From NCBI GenBank assembly GCA_024644435.1, contig JAHEKZ010000006.1, positions 34,655 through 82,783 of the forward strand: a stretch of DNA of 48,129 nucleotides. The letters are read 5' to 3'. Both the position numbers and the translations under genes were made by a program. The DNA comes from Actinomycetes bacterium (GTDB lineage: Bacteria; Actinomycetota; Actinomycetes; JAHEKZ01). A model generated the notes under the pieces. The model did not search any database and was not told the DNA's origin. It was given only the letters and a program-made list of their open reading frames with translations. Below, piece by piece: positions 18,323-27,084 of the stretch (position 1 is the stretch's first letter; every line of letters starts with the position of its first letter).

Positions 18323-20755
18323 GTGACCGGTGACAGCGAACCCTCAGCAATGGCCGAGCGTACCGTCGAGGTGGGTGGACGCCAGGTGACGGTGGTTGCT
18401 TCGGAGTCAAAGTCCTGGGTCAGAAGTCCGGTCGACTTCATGCGGCTCATCGTGTCAGCGGTCGCCGTAGGTCTCAGCGTGCTCGGGCTCAGCTACCTGC
18501 AAGGAACCGCCGCCGGATTGTCCGGTGACTTCGCGGAGATCACGCGAACTGCGCCGGGGTTCTTCACCCTGAGCATCTACGCCACCTTTGATGTCGTCGC
18601 CTCGCTCATTCCGATGGCGGTGCTGATCTGGATCCTGGTGCGGCGCCGGTGGCGACTGCTCGGACTGTACTTCCTGACAAGCACCATCGTGAGCTTCGTG
18701 TTCACACTGCTCTCCGGGCCGATCCAAGCCCGAGTTCCTCAGGTCCCCAACCCCCCTGACGATCTTCCTTCGTGGGCCACCGAGCTCGTGTGGACGCCGG
18801 AGGGCATCGGCAGTCTGGCTGCCGCGCTGGTGGTGAGCGCACCCTGGATGAGCCGGCGCTGGCGGCGCACCGCGTGGGTGCTGCTGCTGGCGGTGATCCC
18901 TTCGGAGATGCTCGTGGGACTGGATGCTCCGTCCGGTCTGCTCGTCGGACTGGCGGTGGGCTGGTTCGTCGGATCGGCGACCGTCGTCGCGTTCGGCGCA
19001 CCTCAGCGGAATCCCACCGCCGTTGACGTCGTCGATGGTCTGGCGAGCTCGGGGCTCGTTCTCACCGAGCTCCGGCGAGCCGGGGTGGACGCGAGAGGGT
19101 CGACCCCCTACTTCGGAGTTGGCGCCGACGGCAGGGCCTACTTCGTCAAGGTCCTTGGCGTCGACGAACGAAGCGCTGACCTGATGTTCCGGGTGTACCG
19201 GTGGCTGAGGCTGTCCGGTGTCGGTGACGAGCGCCCCTTCAGCTCCCTGCGGCGCGCCGTCGAACATGAGGCCATGGTGTCGGCCATGGCCGAACGTGCG
19301 GGGGTGTTGACGCCGCCCATCGTGGCTCCCGTTGCGCTGAAAGACGACTCCATGGCTCTGGTCTACGAACGGGTGGACGGGCGCTCCCTTGACGGCGTCG
19401 AGACGAGCGAGATCAACGACAGCGTGCTCCGAGGTGTCTGGGAGCAGGTCGCCATCTTGCGCCAGCAGCGCATCGCTCATCGAGACCTCCGTAGTGCCAA
19501 CGTCTTCCTCACTGCGTCAGGTCGACCCATGCTGATCGACTTCGGATTCGGTGAAGTGGCGGCAGACGACCTGCTGCTCGACCAGGACGTGGCGCAGCTG
19601 GTCATGTCAACGGCCGTCGATGTCGGCGCCGAGCGTGCGGTCGACGCGGCGGTCGACGTCCTGGGACCTCAGGCAGTCGCCGCGGCTGCGCCGCGCATGC
19701 AGCCGCTCACCCTTGCCGGGGCTACCCAGGCCGCGTTGAAGAAGGACAAGAAGCTGCTGGGTGAGGTCCATGTGCGCGTCGTGGAGCGAACTGAGCTGCA
19801 GGAGGTGGAGCTGGCCAAGGTCGAGCGCGTCAAGCCGCGTACCGTCCTGTACGCCGCGATGCTGTTCGTTGCGGTCTGGGTGCTCATCCCGCAGTTCGCG
19901 GACCTGCCGCGAGTTCTCGAGCAGGTCCGCGGGGCCAACTGGGCCTGGGCGGTACCAGCTGTCGTGTTCTCGCTGCTCACGTATCTCGGTGCGGCATTGG
20001 CGCTTTCGGCGAGCGTGAAGCAGCGGTTGTCGGTGGCCAGGACCACGTTGGTGACCCTTGGCGGCTCCTTCGTCAACCGGGTGACGCCAGCCAAGGTCGG
20101 TGGTATCGCACTCAACATGCGTTACCTGCAGAAGCAAGGCGTCGACCCGGCCATCGCTGCCTCATCGATCGGCCTCTATCAGGGCGTTGGCATTGTCGTT
20201 CACCTCAGCTTGTTGGTGACCTTTGGCCTGTGGGCCGGTCGCACCGTCTCGGTCAGCGAGTTCCTTCCCTCCGGGACGATCATCTTCGTCATTTCGGCCG
20301 TGGTGCTCGTGCTGATCGGTGTCGCGATCGGCATACCGAAGGTCCGCAAAGCCTTTCGTACGACAGTCCGACCGCAGCTGGCCAAGATCCGCGCCAGCTT
20401 CATGGACCTCCTACGCAGCCCAGGTCGGCTGGTGATGCTGGTGCTTGGTTCAGCGATTCTGACGCTGAGCTACATCGGTGCTCTCTGGGCCAGCATCCAG
20501 GCGTTTGGCGGCGGGATTCCGATTGCCGGGATTGCCGTTGTCTTCCTGGCCGGTGCCTCGATCGCGTCTGCTGCGCCGACCCCTGGTGGGATCGGCGCTG
20601 TCGAGGCTGCTCTGGTGGCTGGGCTGACCGCTCTCGGTCTGGCCTCGACGGTGGCGGTGCCCGCCGTCTTCTTCTACCGGCTGGCAACCTTCTGGCTTCC
20701 GGTGCTCCCTGGCTGGATCGGCTTCACCGTGCTCCAGCGCCGCGGAGACATCTGA
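18323..20755 (+). CDS. Membrane protein fusing a kinase-like domain to a flippase (UPF0104/LPG-synthase TM) domain
   Basis: Three parts are visible in 810 residues. First, about six N-terminal membrane helices (about 38-230). Second, a cytosolic kinase-like domain (about 250-490) with [10 protein letters not shown] (candidate Lys), [13 protein letters not shown] (HRD loop) and LIDFGFGE (DFG). Third, a C-terminal multi-helix region of the lysylphosphatidylglycerol-synthase/UPF0104 type (about 500-805, [39 protein letters not shown]). The last part usually moves or modifies lipids across the membrane. The combined function is unknown. The start is uncertain: GTG 18323 or ATG 18350. Confidence 0.8.
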   Translation: MTGDSEPSAMAERTVEVGGRQVTVVASESKSWVRSPVDFMRLIVSAVAVGLSVLGLSYLQGTAAGLSGDFAEITRTAPGFFTLSIYATFDVVASLIPMAVLIWILVRRRWRLLGLYFLTSTIVSFVFTLLSGPIQARVPQVPNPPDDLPSWATELVWTPEGIGSLAAALVVSAPWMSRRWRRTAWVLLLAVIPSEMLVGLDAPSGLLVGLAVGWFVGSATVVAFGAPQRNPTAVDVVDGLASSGLVLTELRRAGVDARGSTPYFGVGADGRAYFVKVLGVDERSADLMFRVYRWLRLSGVGDERPFSSLRRAVEHEAMVSAMAERAGVLTPPIVAPVALKDDSMALVYERVDGRSLDGVETSEINDSVLRGVWEQVAILRQQRIAHRDLRSANVFLTASGRPMLIDFGFGEVAADDLLLDQDVAQLVMSTAVDVGAERAVDAAVDVLGPQAVAAAAPRMQPLTLAGATQAALKKDKKLLGEVHVRVVERTELQEVELAKVERVKPRTVLYAAMLFVAVWVLIPQFADLPRVLEQVRGANWAWAVPAVVFSLLTYLGAALALSASVKQRLSVARTTLVTLGGSFVNRVTPAKVGGIALNMRYLQKQGVDPAIAASSIGLYQGVGIVVHLSLLVTFGLWAGRTVSVSEFLPSGTIIFVISAVVLVLIGVAIGIPKVRKAFRTTVRPQLAKIRASFMDLLRSPGRLVMLVLGSAILTLSYIGALWASIQAFGGGIPIAGIAVVFLAGASIASAAPTPGGIGAVEAALVAGLTALGLASTVAVPAVFFYRLATFWLPVLPGWIGFTVLQRRGDI

Positions 20756-20784
20756 GCAGCTGTCGGCACGACCGGTTGGCTCGC

Positions 20785-20790
20785 TACTCT
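20785..20790 (+). promoter_or_regulatory. gltX -10 element
   Basis: TACTCT lies 27 nt before the gltX ATG, with AAAGGA (20808-20813) as the ribosome site. No clear -35 is seen. Confidence 0.35.
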
Positions 20791-20817
20791 CAGGTCACCC
20801 GTCTCTCAAAGGACCTC

Positions 20818-22314
20818 ATGAGCACCGCCACCTCTCCGTCGACCGTCCGCGTCCGGTTCTGCCCTTCGCCCACCGGCAATCCTCACGTCGGAATGGCTCG
20901 GACGGCCCTGTTCAACTGGGCGTTCGCCCGCCATCACGGGGGAACGTTTGTCTTCCGGATCGAGGACACCGACTCCCAGCGCGACTCGGAGGAGTCGTAC
21001 GAGCAGCTGGTCGATGCGCTCGGTTGGCTGGGACTCGACTGGGACGAGGGACCAGGGGTCGGTGGACCGTTCGCGCCGTACCGGCAGTCCGAGCGACTCG
21101 ATCGCTACCGCGATGCCGCGGACCGTCTGGTCGAGTCAGGTCATGCCTACCGGTGCTACTGCACGCCCGACGAGCTCGAACGGCGTCGTGAGGCCGACCG
21201 GGCGGCGCATCGGCCGCCGGGATACGACGGACACTGCCGCGATCTCAGCAGCGAGCAGGTCGACGGGTATGAGAGTGACGGGCGGCCATCGGTTGTCAGG
21301 TTCCGGATGCCCGAGGGGGAGTCGTTCAGCTGGCACGACCTGGTGAGGGGTGACGTCACCTTCCCGGCCGGCGAGGTGCGCGACTACGTGCTGGTCAGGG
21401 CCAACGGTGACCCGCTCTACACCCTGGTCAATCCGGTCGACGACGCCTTGATGCAGATCACCCACGTGCTGCGGGGCGAAGACCTGCTCTCGTCGACACC
21501 GAGGCAGCTTGCCCTGTGGGCCGCACTCCGCGAGACCGGCATCGCAGAAGGACCCATCCCCGCGTTCGGTCATCTGCCTTATGTCATGGGGGAGGGAAAC
21601 AAGAAGCTCTCCAAGCGCGACCCGCAGTCCAACCTGCTGATGTACCGCGAGCTCGGCTACCTGTCAGAGGGGATGACGAACTACCTGGCGCTCCTGGGCT
21701 GGGCCATCTCAGAAGACCGTGACCGCTTCTCGCTGCAGGAGATGGCCGACGCCTTCGATATCGGACGGGTGAACGCCAGTCCGGCGAGGTTCGACTTCAA
21801 GAAGTGCACCGCGCTCAACGCCGACTGGATCCGACTGCTGGACGGGGACGACTTCGTGGCGCGACTGCTGTCGTTCCTGTCAGAGGAACGGGGAGTCGGC
21901 ATGGACCAGATGCGCCAAGGGATCGTTCGGGATGCAGCGCCTCTGGTCCAGGAGCGGGTCGAAACCCTAGGTCAAGCCGTCGACATGCTCACCTTCCTAC
22001 TGGTGCCCGAAGCGGAGTTCGAGGTCGACCCCGAGGATGCGGCGAAGATGCTGACGGCCGACAGCCGACCCGTCCTCGTGGCGGCGCGCCAGGCCCTTGA
22101 GTCGCTCGACGGGTGGTCGACCGAGGCGATCGAAGCAGCGCTGCGGACGGCCCTCATCGACGGGCTCGGCCTGAAGCCCCGCGTGGCCTTTGGGCCGGTG
22201 CGCGTCGCGGTATGCGGACGCCGCGTCTCGCCGCCGCTCTTCGAGTCCATGGAGCTTCTCGGTCGTGAGCGCGCCCTGGGCCGTCTGGCCGCCGCGCCGG
22301 TCACGGATAGGTAA
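20818..22314 (+). CDS. gltX: Glutamyl-tRNA synthetase
   Basis: GltX charges tRNA-Glu and, if non-discriminating, also tRNA-Gln before GatCAB amidation. The class I signatures are [17 protein letters not shown] (HIGH equivalent) near the N-terminus and NKKLSKRDP (KMSKS equivalent, about residues 261-267). The 498 residues are normal. The ORF track's 694-residue version starts in the wrong place inside the preceding gene; ATG 20818 has AAAGGA and gives the family N-terminus. A tRNA-Glu and a tRNA-Gln gene lie 0.7-0.9 kb downstream. Confidence 0.96.
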   Translation: MSTATSPSTVRVRFCPSPTGNPHVGMARTALFNWAFARHHGGTFVFRIEDTDSQRDSEESYEQLVDALGWLGLDWDEGPGVGGPFAPYRQSERLDRYRDAADRLVESGHAYRCYCTPDELERRREADRAAHRPPGYDGHCRDLSSEQVDGYESDGRPSVVRFRMPEGESFSWHDLVRGDVTFPAGEVRDYVLVRANGDPLYTLVNPVDDALMQITHVLRGEDLLSSTPRQLALWAALRETGIAEGPIPAFGHLPYVMGEGNKKLSKRDPQSNLLMYRELGYLSEGMTNYLALLGWAISEDRDRFSLQEMADAFDIGRVNASPARFDFKKCTALNADWIRLLDGDDFVARLLSFLSEERGVGMDQMRQGIVRDAAPLVQERVETLGQAVDMLTFLLVPEAEFEVDPEDAAKMLTADSRPVLVAARQALESLDGWSTEAIEAALRTALIDGLGLKPRVAFGPVRVAVCGRRVSPPLFESMELLGRERALGRLAAAPVTDR

Positions 22315-22437
22315 CGACTCCAGGGCGCGGTCGGGTGTGCAAGCGCATGGACAAGGGGCGATGTACTCTCATCCCGGCCCTTCGTACGTGGGGTATATCT
22401 TCGTCGAGAATCTGCTCGGCCCATGGAGAGGATTCAC

Positions 22438-22866
22438 ATGTCCACAGGAGTTGCTCGCCGACCGGGAATTGTCACCTTCGTCGGTGTCATCCTGCTGATC
22501 CAGGCCTTCCTCGGCCTGGTGGAGGGAATCGTTCTGCTCGCTTTCCGCGACAACGTCCAAGACTTCCTGGCGGAGTATGGCGACACGCTCTCGGACGGCA
22601 CCATCACAGGAACCGCGATCGGCGGTCTGATCGCAGCGCTCCTTCTCGGACTCGCCGGCTTCGGCATCTTGGGAGGCAGTCGTGTGTGGCGGTTGCTGAC
22701 CGTTCTGGTTGTCGCGCTCCGGATGGCGTTCTCTCTCTACGCCATGATCATCCACCCGCATGGTGCCTACTTCACCAGCGGTCTGGTCACCCTGTTGATC
22801 GGCTTCTTCGTGATCTGGGCGCTGTACGGCCACAAGGAGTCTGACGAGTACTACCGGGCGTCCTAG
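22438..22866 (+). CDS. Small four-helix membrane protein (DUF7144-like)
   Basis: The 142 residues form about four membrane helices (for example TFVGVILLIQAFLGLVEGIVLL and GLVTLLIGFFVIWALYG). The arrangement resembles the actinobacterial DUF7144 family of unknown function. I chose ATG 22438 over 22423 because GGAGAGG stands 5-6 nt before it. A TACTCT element (22364) is a possible -10. A strong hairpin terminator follows the stop. Confidence 0.7.
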   Translation: MSTGVARRPGIVTFVGVILLIQAFLGLVEGIVLLAFRDNVQDFLAEYGDTLSDGTITGTAIGGLIAALLLGLAGFGILGGSRVWRLLTVLVVALRMAFSLYAMIIHPHGAYFTSGLVTLLIGFFVIWALYGHKESDEYYRAS

Positions 22867-22881
22867 CGCAGTCGCAGACTG

Positions 22882-22914
22882 GTGGGGGCTGAGTCCGGAC
22901 GGACCGGCCCCCAC
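22882..22914 (+). terminator. Hairpin terminator after the small membrane protein
   Basis: GTGGGGGC (22882-22889) pairs with GCCCCCAC (22907-22914), with further pairing possible in the loop. Only a short T-containing tail (TGTTCT) follows. Confidence 0.55.
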
Positions 22915-22931
22915 TGTTCTGCGAGGCTGAG

Positions 22932-22961
22932 TTGGGGAGACCGGATCCGATTCGGTATCGT
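22932..22961 (+). promoter_or_regulatory. Promoter for the tRNA genes
   Basis: TTGGGG (22932-22937) and TATCGT (22956-22961) are spaced by 18 nt, placing the transcript start about 28 nt before tRNA-Gln. Confidence 0.5.
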
Positions 22962-22995
22962 CGGGGGTCTCCCGGACCACATCTGGGAGTGCCAT

Positions 22996-23067
22996 TGGGG
23001 TATGGGGTAATTGGCAGCCCGACGGTTTCTGGTTCCGTTAGTCTAGGTTCGAGTCCTGGTACCCCAG
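22996..23067 (+). tRNA. tRNA-Gln (anticodon CTG)
   Basis: The 72-nt cloverleaf has acceptor arms TGGGGTA and TACCCCA with discriminator G, a T-arm GGTTCGAGTCC, and anticodon loop TTCTGGT giving CTG. CCA is not encoded. The anticodon stem is ACGG/CCGT plus a T-T pair at positions 31/39 next to the loop, a small irregularity. Confidence 0.95.
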
Positions 23068-23152
23068 CGCGTTGGAGCAGTGCCCCGCCTGGGTACTGTT
23101 TCCCGACGTTCAGCGCCGCCTGCGTTATCCGGATTGAGCGCTGAGCACGCAC

Positions 23153-23225
23153 GGCCCCGTTGTGTAGCGGCCTAGCACGCCGCCCTCTCAAGGCGGTAGC
23201 GCGGGTTCGAATCCCGTCGGGGCTA
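23153..23225 (+). tRNA. tRNA-Glu (anticodon CTC)
   Basis: The 73-nt cloverleaf has acceptor arms GGCCCCG and CGGGGCT, anticodon stem CCGCC/GGCGG with loop CTCTCAA (anticodon CTC), and T-arm GCGGGTTCGAATCCCGT. CCA is not encoded. It lies 85 nt after tRNA-Gln, with a strong terminator just downstream. Confidence 0.96.
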
Positions 23226-23230
23226 CGCGC

Positions 23231-23268
23231 CGAAGGCCCAGGTCACTCGACCTGGGCCTTCGCTTCTT
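23231..23268 (+). terminator. Strong terminator after tRNA-Glu, possibly bidirectional
   Basis: CGAAGGCCCAGGTC (23231-23244) pairs perfectly with GACCTGGGCCTTCG (23249-23262) around a 4-nt loop, followed by the T-rich CTTCTT. It also lies just beyond the stop of the convergent IclR gene and could serve both. Confidence 0.8.
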
Positions 23269-23275
23269 CCTGGCT

Positions 23276-23992
23276 CTACCCGTGCGCGCGCAGCAGCTCG
23301 GTCAGCGAGTTCGCGGCGTGCACGACCGAGGGTGCGTGCAGCCGGCCCGGTTGACGGGTGAGGCGCTCGAGTGGCCCCGACACCGATACCGCCGCGATGA
23401 CCTTGCCGCCGGGACCACGCACCGGCGCGGAGACGCTGGCGACACCAGCCTCGCGCTCGCCGATGCTCTGTGCCCACCCGCGCCGGCGGACGGCTGCGAG
23501 CATGGACGCGGTGAAGCGGGCGCCCTTGAGCCCTCGGTGGAGACGATCGGGCTCTTCCCAGGCCAGCAGCACCTGGGCAGCCGATCCAGCCGCCATGGAC
23601 AGCACCGTGCCGACCGGAACGGTGTCACGCAGGCCCGACAGTCGCTCGGCTGCGGCCACGCACATGCGCTGCTCGCCCTGGCGGCGGTAGAGCTGGGTGC
23701 TCTCGGCCGTCGTGTCGCGCAGCGAGTTGAGGATGCTGCCGGCAGCCGCGAGCAGTCGGTCCTCGCCGGCGGCAGCGGCGAGCTCGCCGAGCCGTGGGCC
23801 GAGCACGAACCGGCCCTGGAGGTCGCGGCCGACCAGGCGGTGGTGCTCGAGTGCCACCGCCAGTCGGTACGCGGTCGGGCGTGCCAGGCCGGTGGCTGCA
23901 ACCAGGCCGGCCAAGTTCTGTGGGCCGGCCTCGAGTGCTCCGAGCACCAGGCTGGCCTTGTCAAGAACACCGACTCCGCTAGACTTGTCCAT
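23276..23992 (-). CDS. IclR-family transcriptional regulator next to leuCD (LtbR/NdgR-type)
   Basis: An N-terminal winged helix (about residues 1-65, [18 protein letters not shown] ... [18 protein letters not shown]) is followed by the IclR effector domain. The position, divergent from leuC, matches Rv2989 of M. tuberculosis, LtbR of Corynebacterium and AreB/NdgR of Streptomyces, regulators of leucine genes. I chose ATG 23992 ([13 protein letters not shown]) over the track's 24040 start. A CAGTAT element 6 nt before it could be its -10. Regulation of leuCD and leuB is inference. Confidence 0.85.
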   Translation of the reverse strand: MDKSSGVGVLDKASLVLGALEAGPQNLAGLVAATGLARPTAYRLAVALEHHRLVGRDLQGRFVLGPRLGELAAAAGEDRLLAAAGSILNSLRDTTAESTQLYRRQGEQRMCVAAAERLSGLRDTVPVGTVLSMAAGSAAQVLLAWEEPDRLHRGLKGARFTASMLAAVRRRGWAQSIGEREAGVASVSAPVRGPGGKVIAAVSVSGPLERLTRQPGRLHAPSVVHAANSLTELLRAHG

Positions 23993-23997
23993 AACCC

Positions 23998-24003
23998 GAT
24001 ACT
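23998..24003 (+). promoter_or_regulatory. Possible leuC -10 element
   Basis: GATACT lies in the 81-nt divergent gap. Its predicted start is just upstream of the GAGAC palindrome, so a protein bound there could block transcription. The -35 is weak. Confidence 0.3.
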
Positions 24004-24014
24004 GTCGTTTCGAC

Positions 24015-24032
24015 ATCTGAGACGCAAGTCTC
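24015..24032 (+). promoter_or_regulatory. Candidate operator between the IclR gene and leuC
   Basis: GAGAC-GCAA-GTCTC (24019-24032) is a perfect inverted repeat, contained in ATCTGAGACGCAAGTCTC. ATCTGAGAC recurs upstream of leuB, and CTGAGACG recurs upstream of both leuB and ilvB. It is the likely binding site of the divergent IclR regulator. Confidence 0.5.
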
Positions 24033-24073
24033 GGGCGCAAATACCCGAAAGCTGCTGTGAGTCAGGAGGAGCG

Positions 24074-25519
24074 ATGGTCGCCGAGGCTGAGCCACGGACG
24101 TTGGCGGAGAAGGTGTGGGAGTCCCACATCGTGCGTCGCGCCGAAGGAGAGCCCGATCTGCTCTACATCGACCTGCACCTGGTGCACGAGGTGACCAGCC
24201 CGCAGGCCTTCAACGGCCTGCGCGACGCCGGACGCAGCGTCCGGCGTCCTGATCTCACCTTGGCCACCGAGGATCACAACGTTCCGACGCTGCAGATCGA
24301 CCGGCCGATCGCCGACCCGGTCTCGCGCACCCAGGTCGAAGCCCTTCGGAAGAACTGCGCGGAGTTCGGCGTACCCCTCTATCCGCTCGGCTCCGACGAG
24401 CAGGGAATCGTGCACGTGGTGGGCCCGCAGCTCGGCGTGACCCAGCCCGGCATGACGGTCGTCTGCGGTGACAGCCACACCTCGACCCATGGTGCGTTCG
24501 GTGCCCTGGCCTTTGGGATCGGCACCAGTGAGGTCGAGCATGTCCTCGCCACGCAGACGTTGCCCCTCAAGCCGTTCAAGACGATGGCCGTGACCGTCGA
24601 AGGTGAGCTGCCGGCCGACGTCACCGCCAAAGACCTCATCCTGGCTGTCATCGCTGAGATCGGTACCGGCGGCGGCCAGGGCTATGTGCTCGAGTACCGG
24701 GGTAGCGCCATCGAGAAGCTCTCGATGGAAGCCCGCATGACGGTCTGCAACATGTCGATCGAAGCGGGAGCCCGCGCCGGCATGATCGCGCCGGACGCCA
24801 CCACCTTCGATTACCTCAAGGGACGCCCCAAGGCGCCATCGGGCAGTGACTGGGATGCGGCAGTCGCGTGGTGGAGCAGTCTGCCCACCGATGATGGCGC
24901 CACGTTCGACCGTGAGGTCGTGATCGACGCTAGCCGGCTGAGCCCGTTCGTCACGTGGGGGACCAATCCGGGGCAGGGGCTACCGCTGTCGTCGTCGGTT
25001 CCGGACCCCACACAGATCGCCGACCCTGCTGAGAGGTCGGCCGCCGAACGTGCGCTGGAGTACATGGAACTGGTTCCGGGTACGCCGTTGTCGGCGATCG
25101 ACGTCGACACGGTATTTCTCGGCTCGTGCACGAACGGGCGCATCGAGGACCTCAGGGTCGCTGCCGAGATTCTGCAGGGACGGCACGTTGCTGACGGGGT
25201 GCGCATGCTCGTGGTGCCGGGGTCAGTTCGGGTGCGCTTGCAGGCCGAGTCCGAGGGCCTCGACCAGGTGTTCACAGGTGCAGGTGCCGAGTGGCGTCAC
25301 GCGGGGTGCTCGATGTGCCTCGGGATGAATCCCGACCAGCTCGCGCCGGGTGAGCGCAGTGCCTCGACGTCGAACCGAAACTTCGAGGGTCGCCAGGGCA
25401 AGGGCGGCCGCACACATCTCGTCTCACCGCAGGTGGCAGCGGCTACCGCCGTCACAGGCAGACTGACCAGCCCCGCCGACCTTGCCGTCCGTGCCGGTGG
25501 TTCCGCGGCCAACGCCTAG
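24074..25519 (+). CDS. leuC: 3-isopropylmalate dehydratase large subunit
   Basis: LeuC is the [4Fe-4S] subunit of isopropylmalate isomerase (2- to 3-isopropylmalate), and in the citramalate route LeuCD also isomerises citramalate. The 481 residues are typical. Cluster cysteines are in FLGSCTNGR and [35 protein letters not shown] is an aconitase-family signature. ATG 24074 has AGGAGG 4-5 nt upstream; the track's 745-residue ORF wrongly extends back through the antisense of the IclR gene. leuD follows after 14 nt. Confidence 0.97.
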   Translation: MVAEAEPRTLAEKVWESHIVRRAEGEPDLLYIDLHLVHEVTSPQAFNGLRDAGRSVRRPDLTLATEDHNVPTLQIDRPIADPVSRTQVEALRKNCAEFGVPLYPLGSDEQGIVHVVGPQLGVTQPGMTVVCGDSHTSTHGAFGALAFGIGTSEVEHVLATQTLPLKPFKTMAVTVEGELPADVTAKDLILAVIAEIGTGGGQGYVLEYRGSAIEKLSMEARMTVCNMSIEAGARAGMIAPDATTFDYLKGRPKAPSGSDWDAAVAWWSSLPTDDGATFDREVVIDASRLSPFVTWGTNPGQGLPLSSSVPDPTQIADPAERSAAERALEYMELVPGTPLSAIDVDTVFLGSCTNGRIEDLRVAAEILQGRHVADGVRMLVVPGSVRVRLQAESEGLDQVFTGAGAEWRHAGCSMCLGMNPDQLAPGERSASTSNRNFEGRQGKGGRTHLVSPQVAAATAVTGRLTSPADLAVRAGGSAANA

Positions 25520-25533
25520 CAGGAGGAGCTCAG

Positions 25534-26127
25534 ATGGAGAAGTTCACGACCCATTCCGGGCGGGTGCTGCCGCTACGTCGCAGCAATGTCGACACCGACC
25601 AGATCATCCCCGCCGTCTACCTCAAGCGGATTACGCGCGACGGCTTCGAGGATGGTCTGTTTGCCGCGTGGCGCAAAGACCCCGACTTCGTTCTCAACCG
25701 TCCGCAGTTCGAGGGTGCGACCGTGCTGGTGGCCGGGCCTGAGTTCGGCACGGGTTCGTCCCGGGAGCACGCGGTCTGGGCGTTGCAGAACTATGGCTTT
25801 CGCGTCGTGATCTCGCCACGGTTCGCCGACATCTTCCGGGGCAACAGCTTCAAGGGCGGACTGCTGACGGTGGAGCTCCCAGAAGGTGTCGTCGAACGGA
25901 TCTGGGCGCTCGCCGAAACTGACCCGGGCGCTGAGGTGACGGTGGATCTGCGGACTCGAACGGTCGATTTTGCCGACGAGTCCGTCGCCTTTGAGCTCGA
26001 CGAGTACGCACGCTGGAGGCTGCTCGAGGGCCTCGATGATGTTGGTTTGACCTTGCGGCACACAGATTCTGTGGATGCCTTCGAGTCTGCCCGTCCCTCC
26101 TGGATGCCCAGAACGGTTGCCCTGTAA
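25534..26127 (+). CDS. leuD: 3-isopropylmalate dehydratase small subunit
   Basis: LeuD is the swivel-domain partner of LeuC, at 197 residues of normal length. Motifs seen are [34 protein letters not shown] (substrate-binding loop), [19 protein letters not shown] and [18 protein letters not shown] precedes the ATG. It forms an operon with leuC and is closed by a weak AT-rich hairpin. Confidence 0.97.
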   Translation: MEKFTTHSGRVLPLRRSNVDTDQIIPAVYLKRITRDGFEDGLFAAWRKDPDFVLNRPQFEGATVLVAGPEFGTGSSREHAVWALQNYGFRVVISPRFADIFRGNSFKGGLLTVELPEGVVERIWALAETDPGAEVTVDLRTRTVDFADESVAFELDEYARWRLLEGLDDVGLTLRHTDSVDAFESARPSWMPRTVAL

Positions 26128-26177
26128 GGGTTCGCGGTCAAGACCACGCCTCGGCAATATTCGCGATGTGACGAATC

Positions 26178-26199
26178 TCCTTACAAGATAAGGACTTTT
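26178..26199 (+). terminator. Small hairpin terminator after leuD
   Basis: TCCTTA (26178-26183) pairs with TAAGGA (26189-26194) around a 5-nt loop, followed by CTTTT. It is short but sits 50 nt after the leuD stop in an unusually AT-rich stretch. Confidence 0.45.
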
Positions 26200-26213
26200 C
26201 CGGCGTGTAGGCG

Positions 26214-26242
26214 TTGCCCCTGGGCCACGGATTGCCTAACGT
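26214..26242 (+). promoter_or_regulatory. hupB promoter
   Basis: TTGCCC (26214-26219) and TAACGT (26237-26242) have exactly 17 nt between them, giving a transcript start near 26249. The resulting UTR of about 44 nt carries GAAGGGGAAG as ribosome site. Confidence 0.65.
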
Positions 26243-26292
26243 TCCCATCGTCGGGAAAACGCCCGGCTACACAGGCTTTCGAAGGGGAAGTA

Positions 26293-26772
26293 GTGAACAA
26301 GGCTCAGCTCATCGATGAACTCGCCGGCCAGTTCGACGGAAACCGCCGCGCAGCACAGAACGCACTCGAGGCGGTGATCGGCACCATCACCCGCCAGGTG
26401 GCAAAGGGTGAGCCCGTCGCCATCACCGGCTTCGGAAAGTTCGAGCGTCGGATCCGTCCGGCCGGCAAGGCCCGCAACCCGCAGACCGGGGCTGTCGTCA
26501 AGACCAAGAGGAAGTCTGTTCCCAAGTTCACCGCGGGCGCAGAGTTCAAGGCAGTCGTGAACGGCGAGAAGAAGCTTCCGGCTCCTGCCAAGAAGGCAGC
26601 TGCCAAGAAGACCACGAAGAAGGCTGCTCCTGCCAAGAAGGCAGCTGCCAAGAAGGCTCCGGCCAAGAAGGCCACGAAGAAGGCCACCAAGAAGACGACC
26701 GCCCGCAAGCCTGCCGCGAAGAAGGCACCAGCGCGTAAGGCTCCGGCAAAGAAGACGGCGCGCAAGCGCTGA
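26293..26772 (+). CDS. hupB: HU-type nucleoid protein with Lys/Ala-rich tail
   Basis: Residues 1-90 form a standard HU dimer/DNA-bending domain (MNKAQLIDELAGQF ... VAITGFGKFERRIRPAGKARNPQTG). Residues 91-159 are a low-complexity tail of AAKK, APAKK and ATKK repeats, like histone H1 tails and HupB/Hlp of mycobacteria, which add non-specific DNA compaction. A 30-bp direct repeat lies inside the tail (26581 and 26626). GTG start, strong promoter upstream and an 18-bp hairpin downstream make it a single-gene unit. Confidence 0.95.
   Translation: MNKAQLIDELAGQFDGNRRAAQNALEAVIGTITRQVAKGEPVAITGFGKFERRIRPAGKARNPQTGAVVKTKRKSVPKFTAGAEFKAVVNGEKKLPAPAKKAAAKKTTKKAAPAKKAAAKKAPAKKATKKATKKTTARKPAAKKAPARKAPAKKTARKR
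26581..26655 (+). repeat. 30-bp direct repeat in the hupB tail
   Basis: A 30-bp sequence beginning GCTCCTGCCAAGAAGG occurs identically at 26581-26610 and 26626-26655, coding APAKKAAAKK twice. Unequal exchange or slippage here would change tail length by 15 residues. Confidence 0.85.
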
Positions 26773-26788
26773 TCTGCTCGACGCATTC

Positions 26789-26828
26789 AGCACAGAGCCC
26801 GGACCGTCAGCGGTTCGGGCTCTGTGCT
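26789..26828 (+). terminator. hupB terminator hairpin
   Basis: An 18-bp stem (AGCACAGAGCCC... with ...GGGCTCTGTGCT, one G-T pair) and 4-nt loop start 17 nt after the hupB stop. There is no T tract on this strand. It also ends 13 nt from the stop of the convergent gene. Confidence 0.7.
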
Positions 26829-26840
26829 GTCCGGCAGCCC

Positions 26841-27071
26841 TCAGCCGTTCGTCGGAAATGTCACCAGGGTCATCGCTGAGACCACCACGGGGGATGCGTC
26901 TGGGTCGACGAGCACCTGCAGCCGCTGCCCTGGCCGCATGGTGCGTAGCGCGCCCGGCTCCCACGCGGAGGGCTCAAAGGGGATGACGACACCCTGATCG
27001 GTGATCACCGACCCTGATCCGCGCGTCTCGTGGAAGACGTGCACAGTCGCCTGGGTCCAGGATGCAGCCAT
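26841..27071 (-). CDS. Small cold-shock-domain-like protein
   Basis: The 76 residues resemble a divergent cold shock domain: TVHVFHETRGSGSVITDQGVVIPFEPSAW stands where CspA has the KWFN...GFGFI...DVFVHFS segment, but the aromatic RNA-binding motifs are not clearly kept. Nucleic-acid binding is therefore possible, not shown. It lies just downstream of fbiD on the same strand, but has its own TAGGCT 6 nt before the ATG. Confidence 0.6.
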   Translation of the reverse strand: MAASWTQATVHVFHETRGSGSVITDQGVVIPFEPSAWEPGALRTMRPGQRLQVLVDPDASPVVVSAMTLVTFPTNG

Positions 27072-27077
27072 GCGGCG

Positions 27078-27083
27078 AGCCTA
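27078..27083 (-). promoter_or_regulatory. -10 element of the CSD-like gene
   Basis: On the minus strand TAGGCT is followed by 6 nt and the ATG at 27071, predicting a leaderless mRNA that starts just after the fbiD stop codon. Confidence 0.5.
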
Positions 27084-27084
27084 T

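Noticed and set aside
20230-22314. 694-residue ORF starting inside the kinase-flippase gene
   Set aside because: The first 196 residues are an out-of-frame shadow with high Arg/Ser/Asp content; gltX starts at 20818.
23282-25519. 745-residue ORF covering leuC and the IclR antisense
   Set aside because: The leuC family N-terminus and an AGGAGG site place the start at 24074; the upstream part is only the open antisense of the IclR gene.
26304-26786. Antisense ORF of hupB (alanine/phenylalanine-rich)
   Set aside because: It is produced by reading Lys/Ala codons backwards; HU on the plus strand is certain and has its own promoter and terminator.
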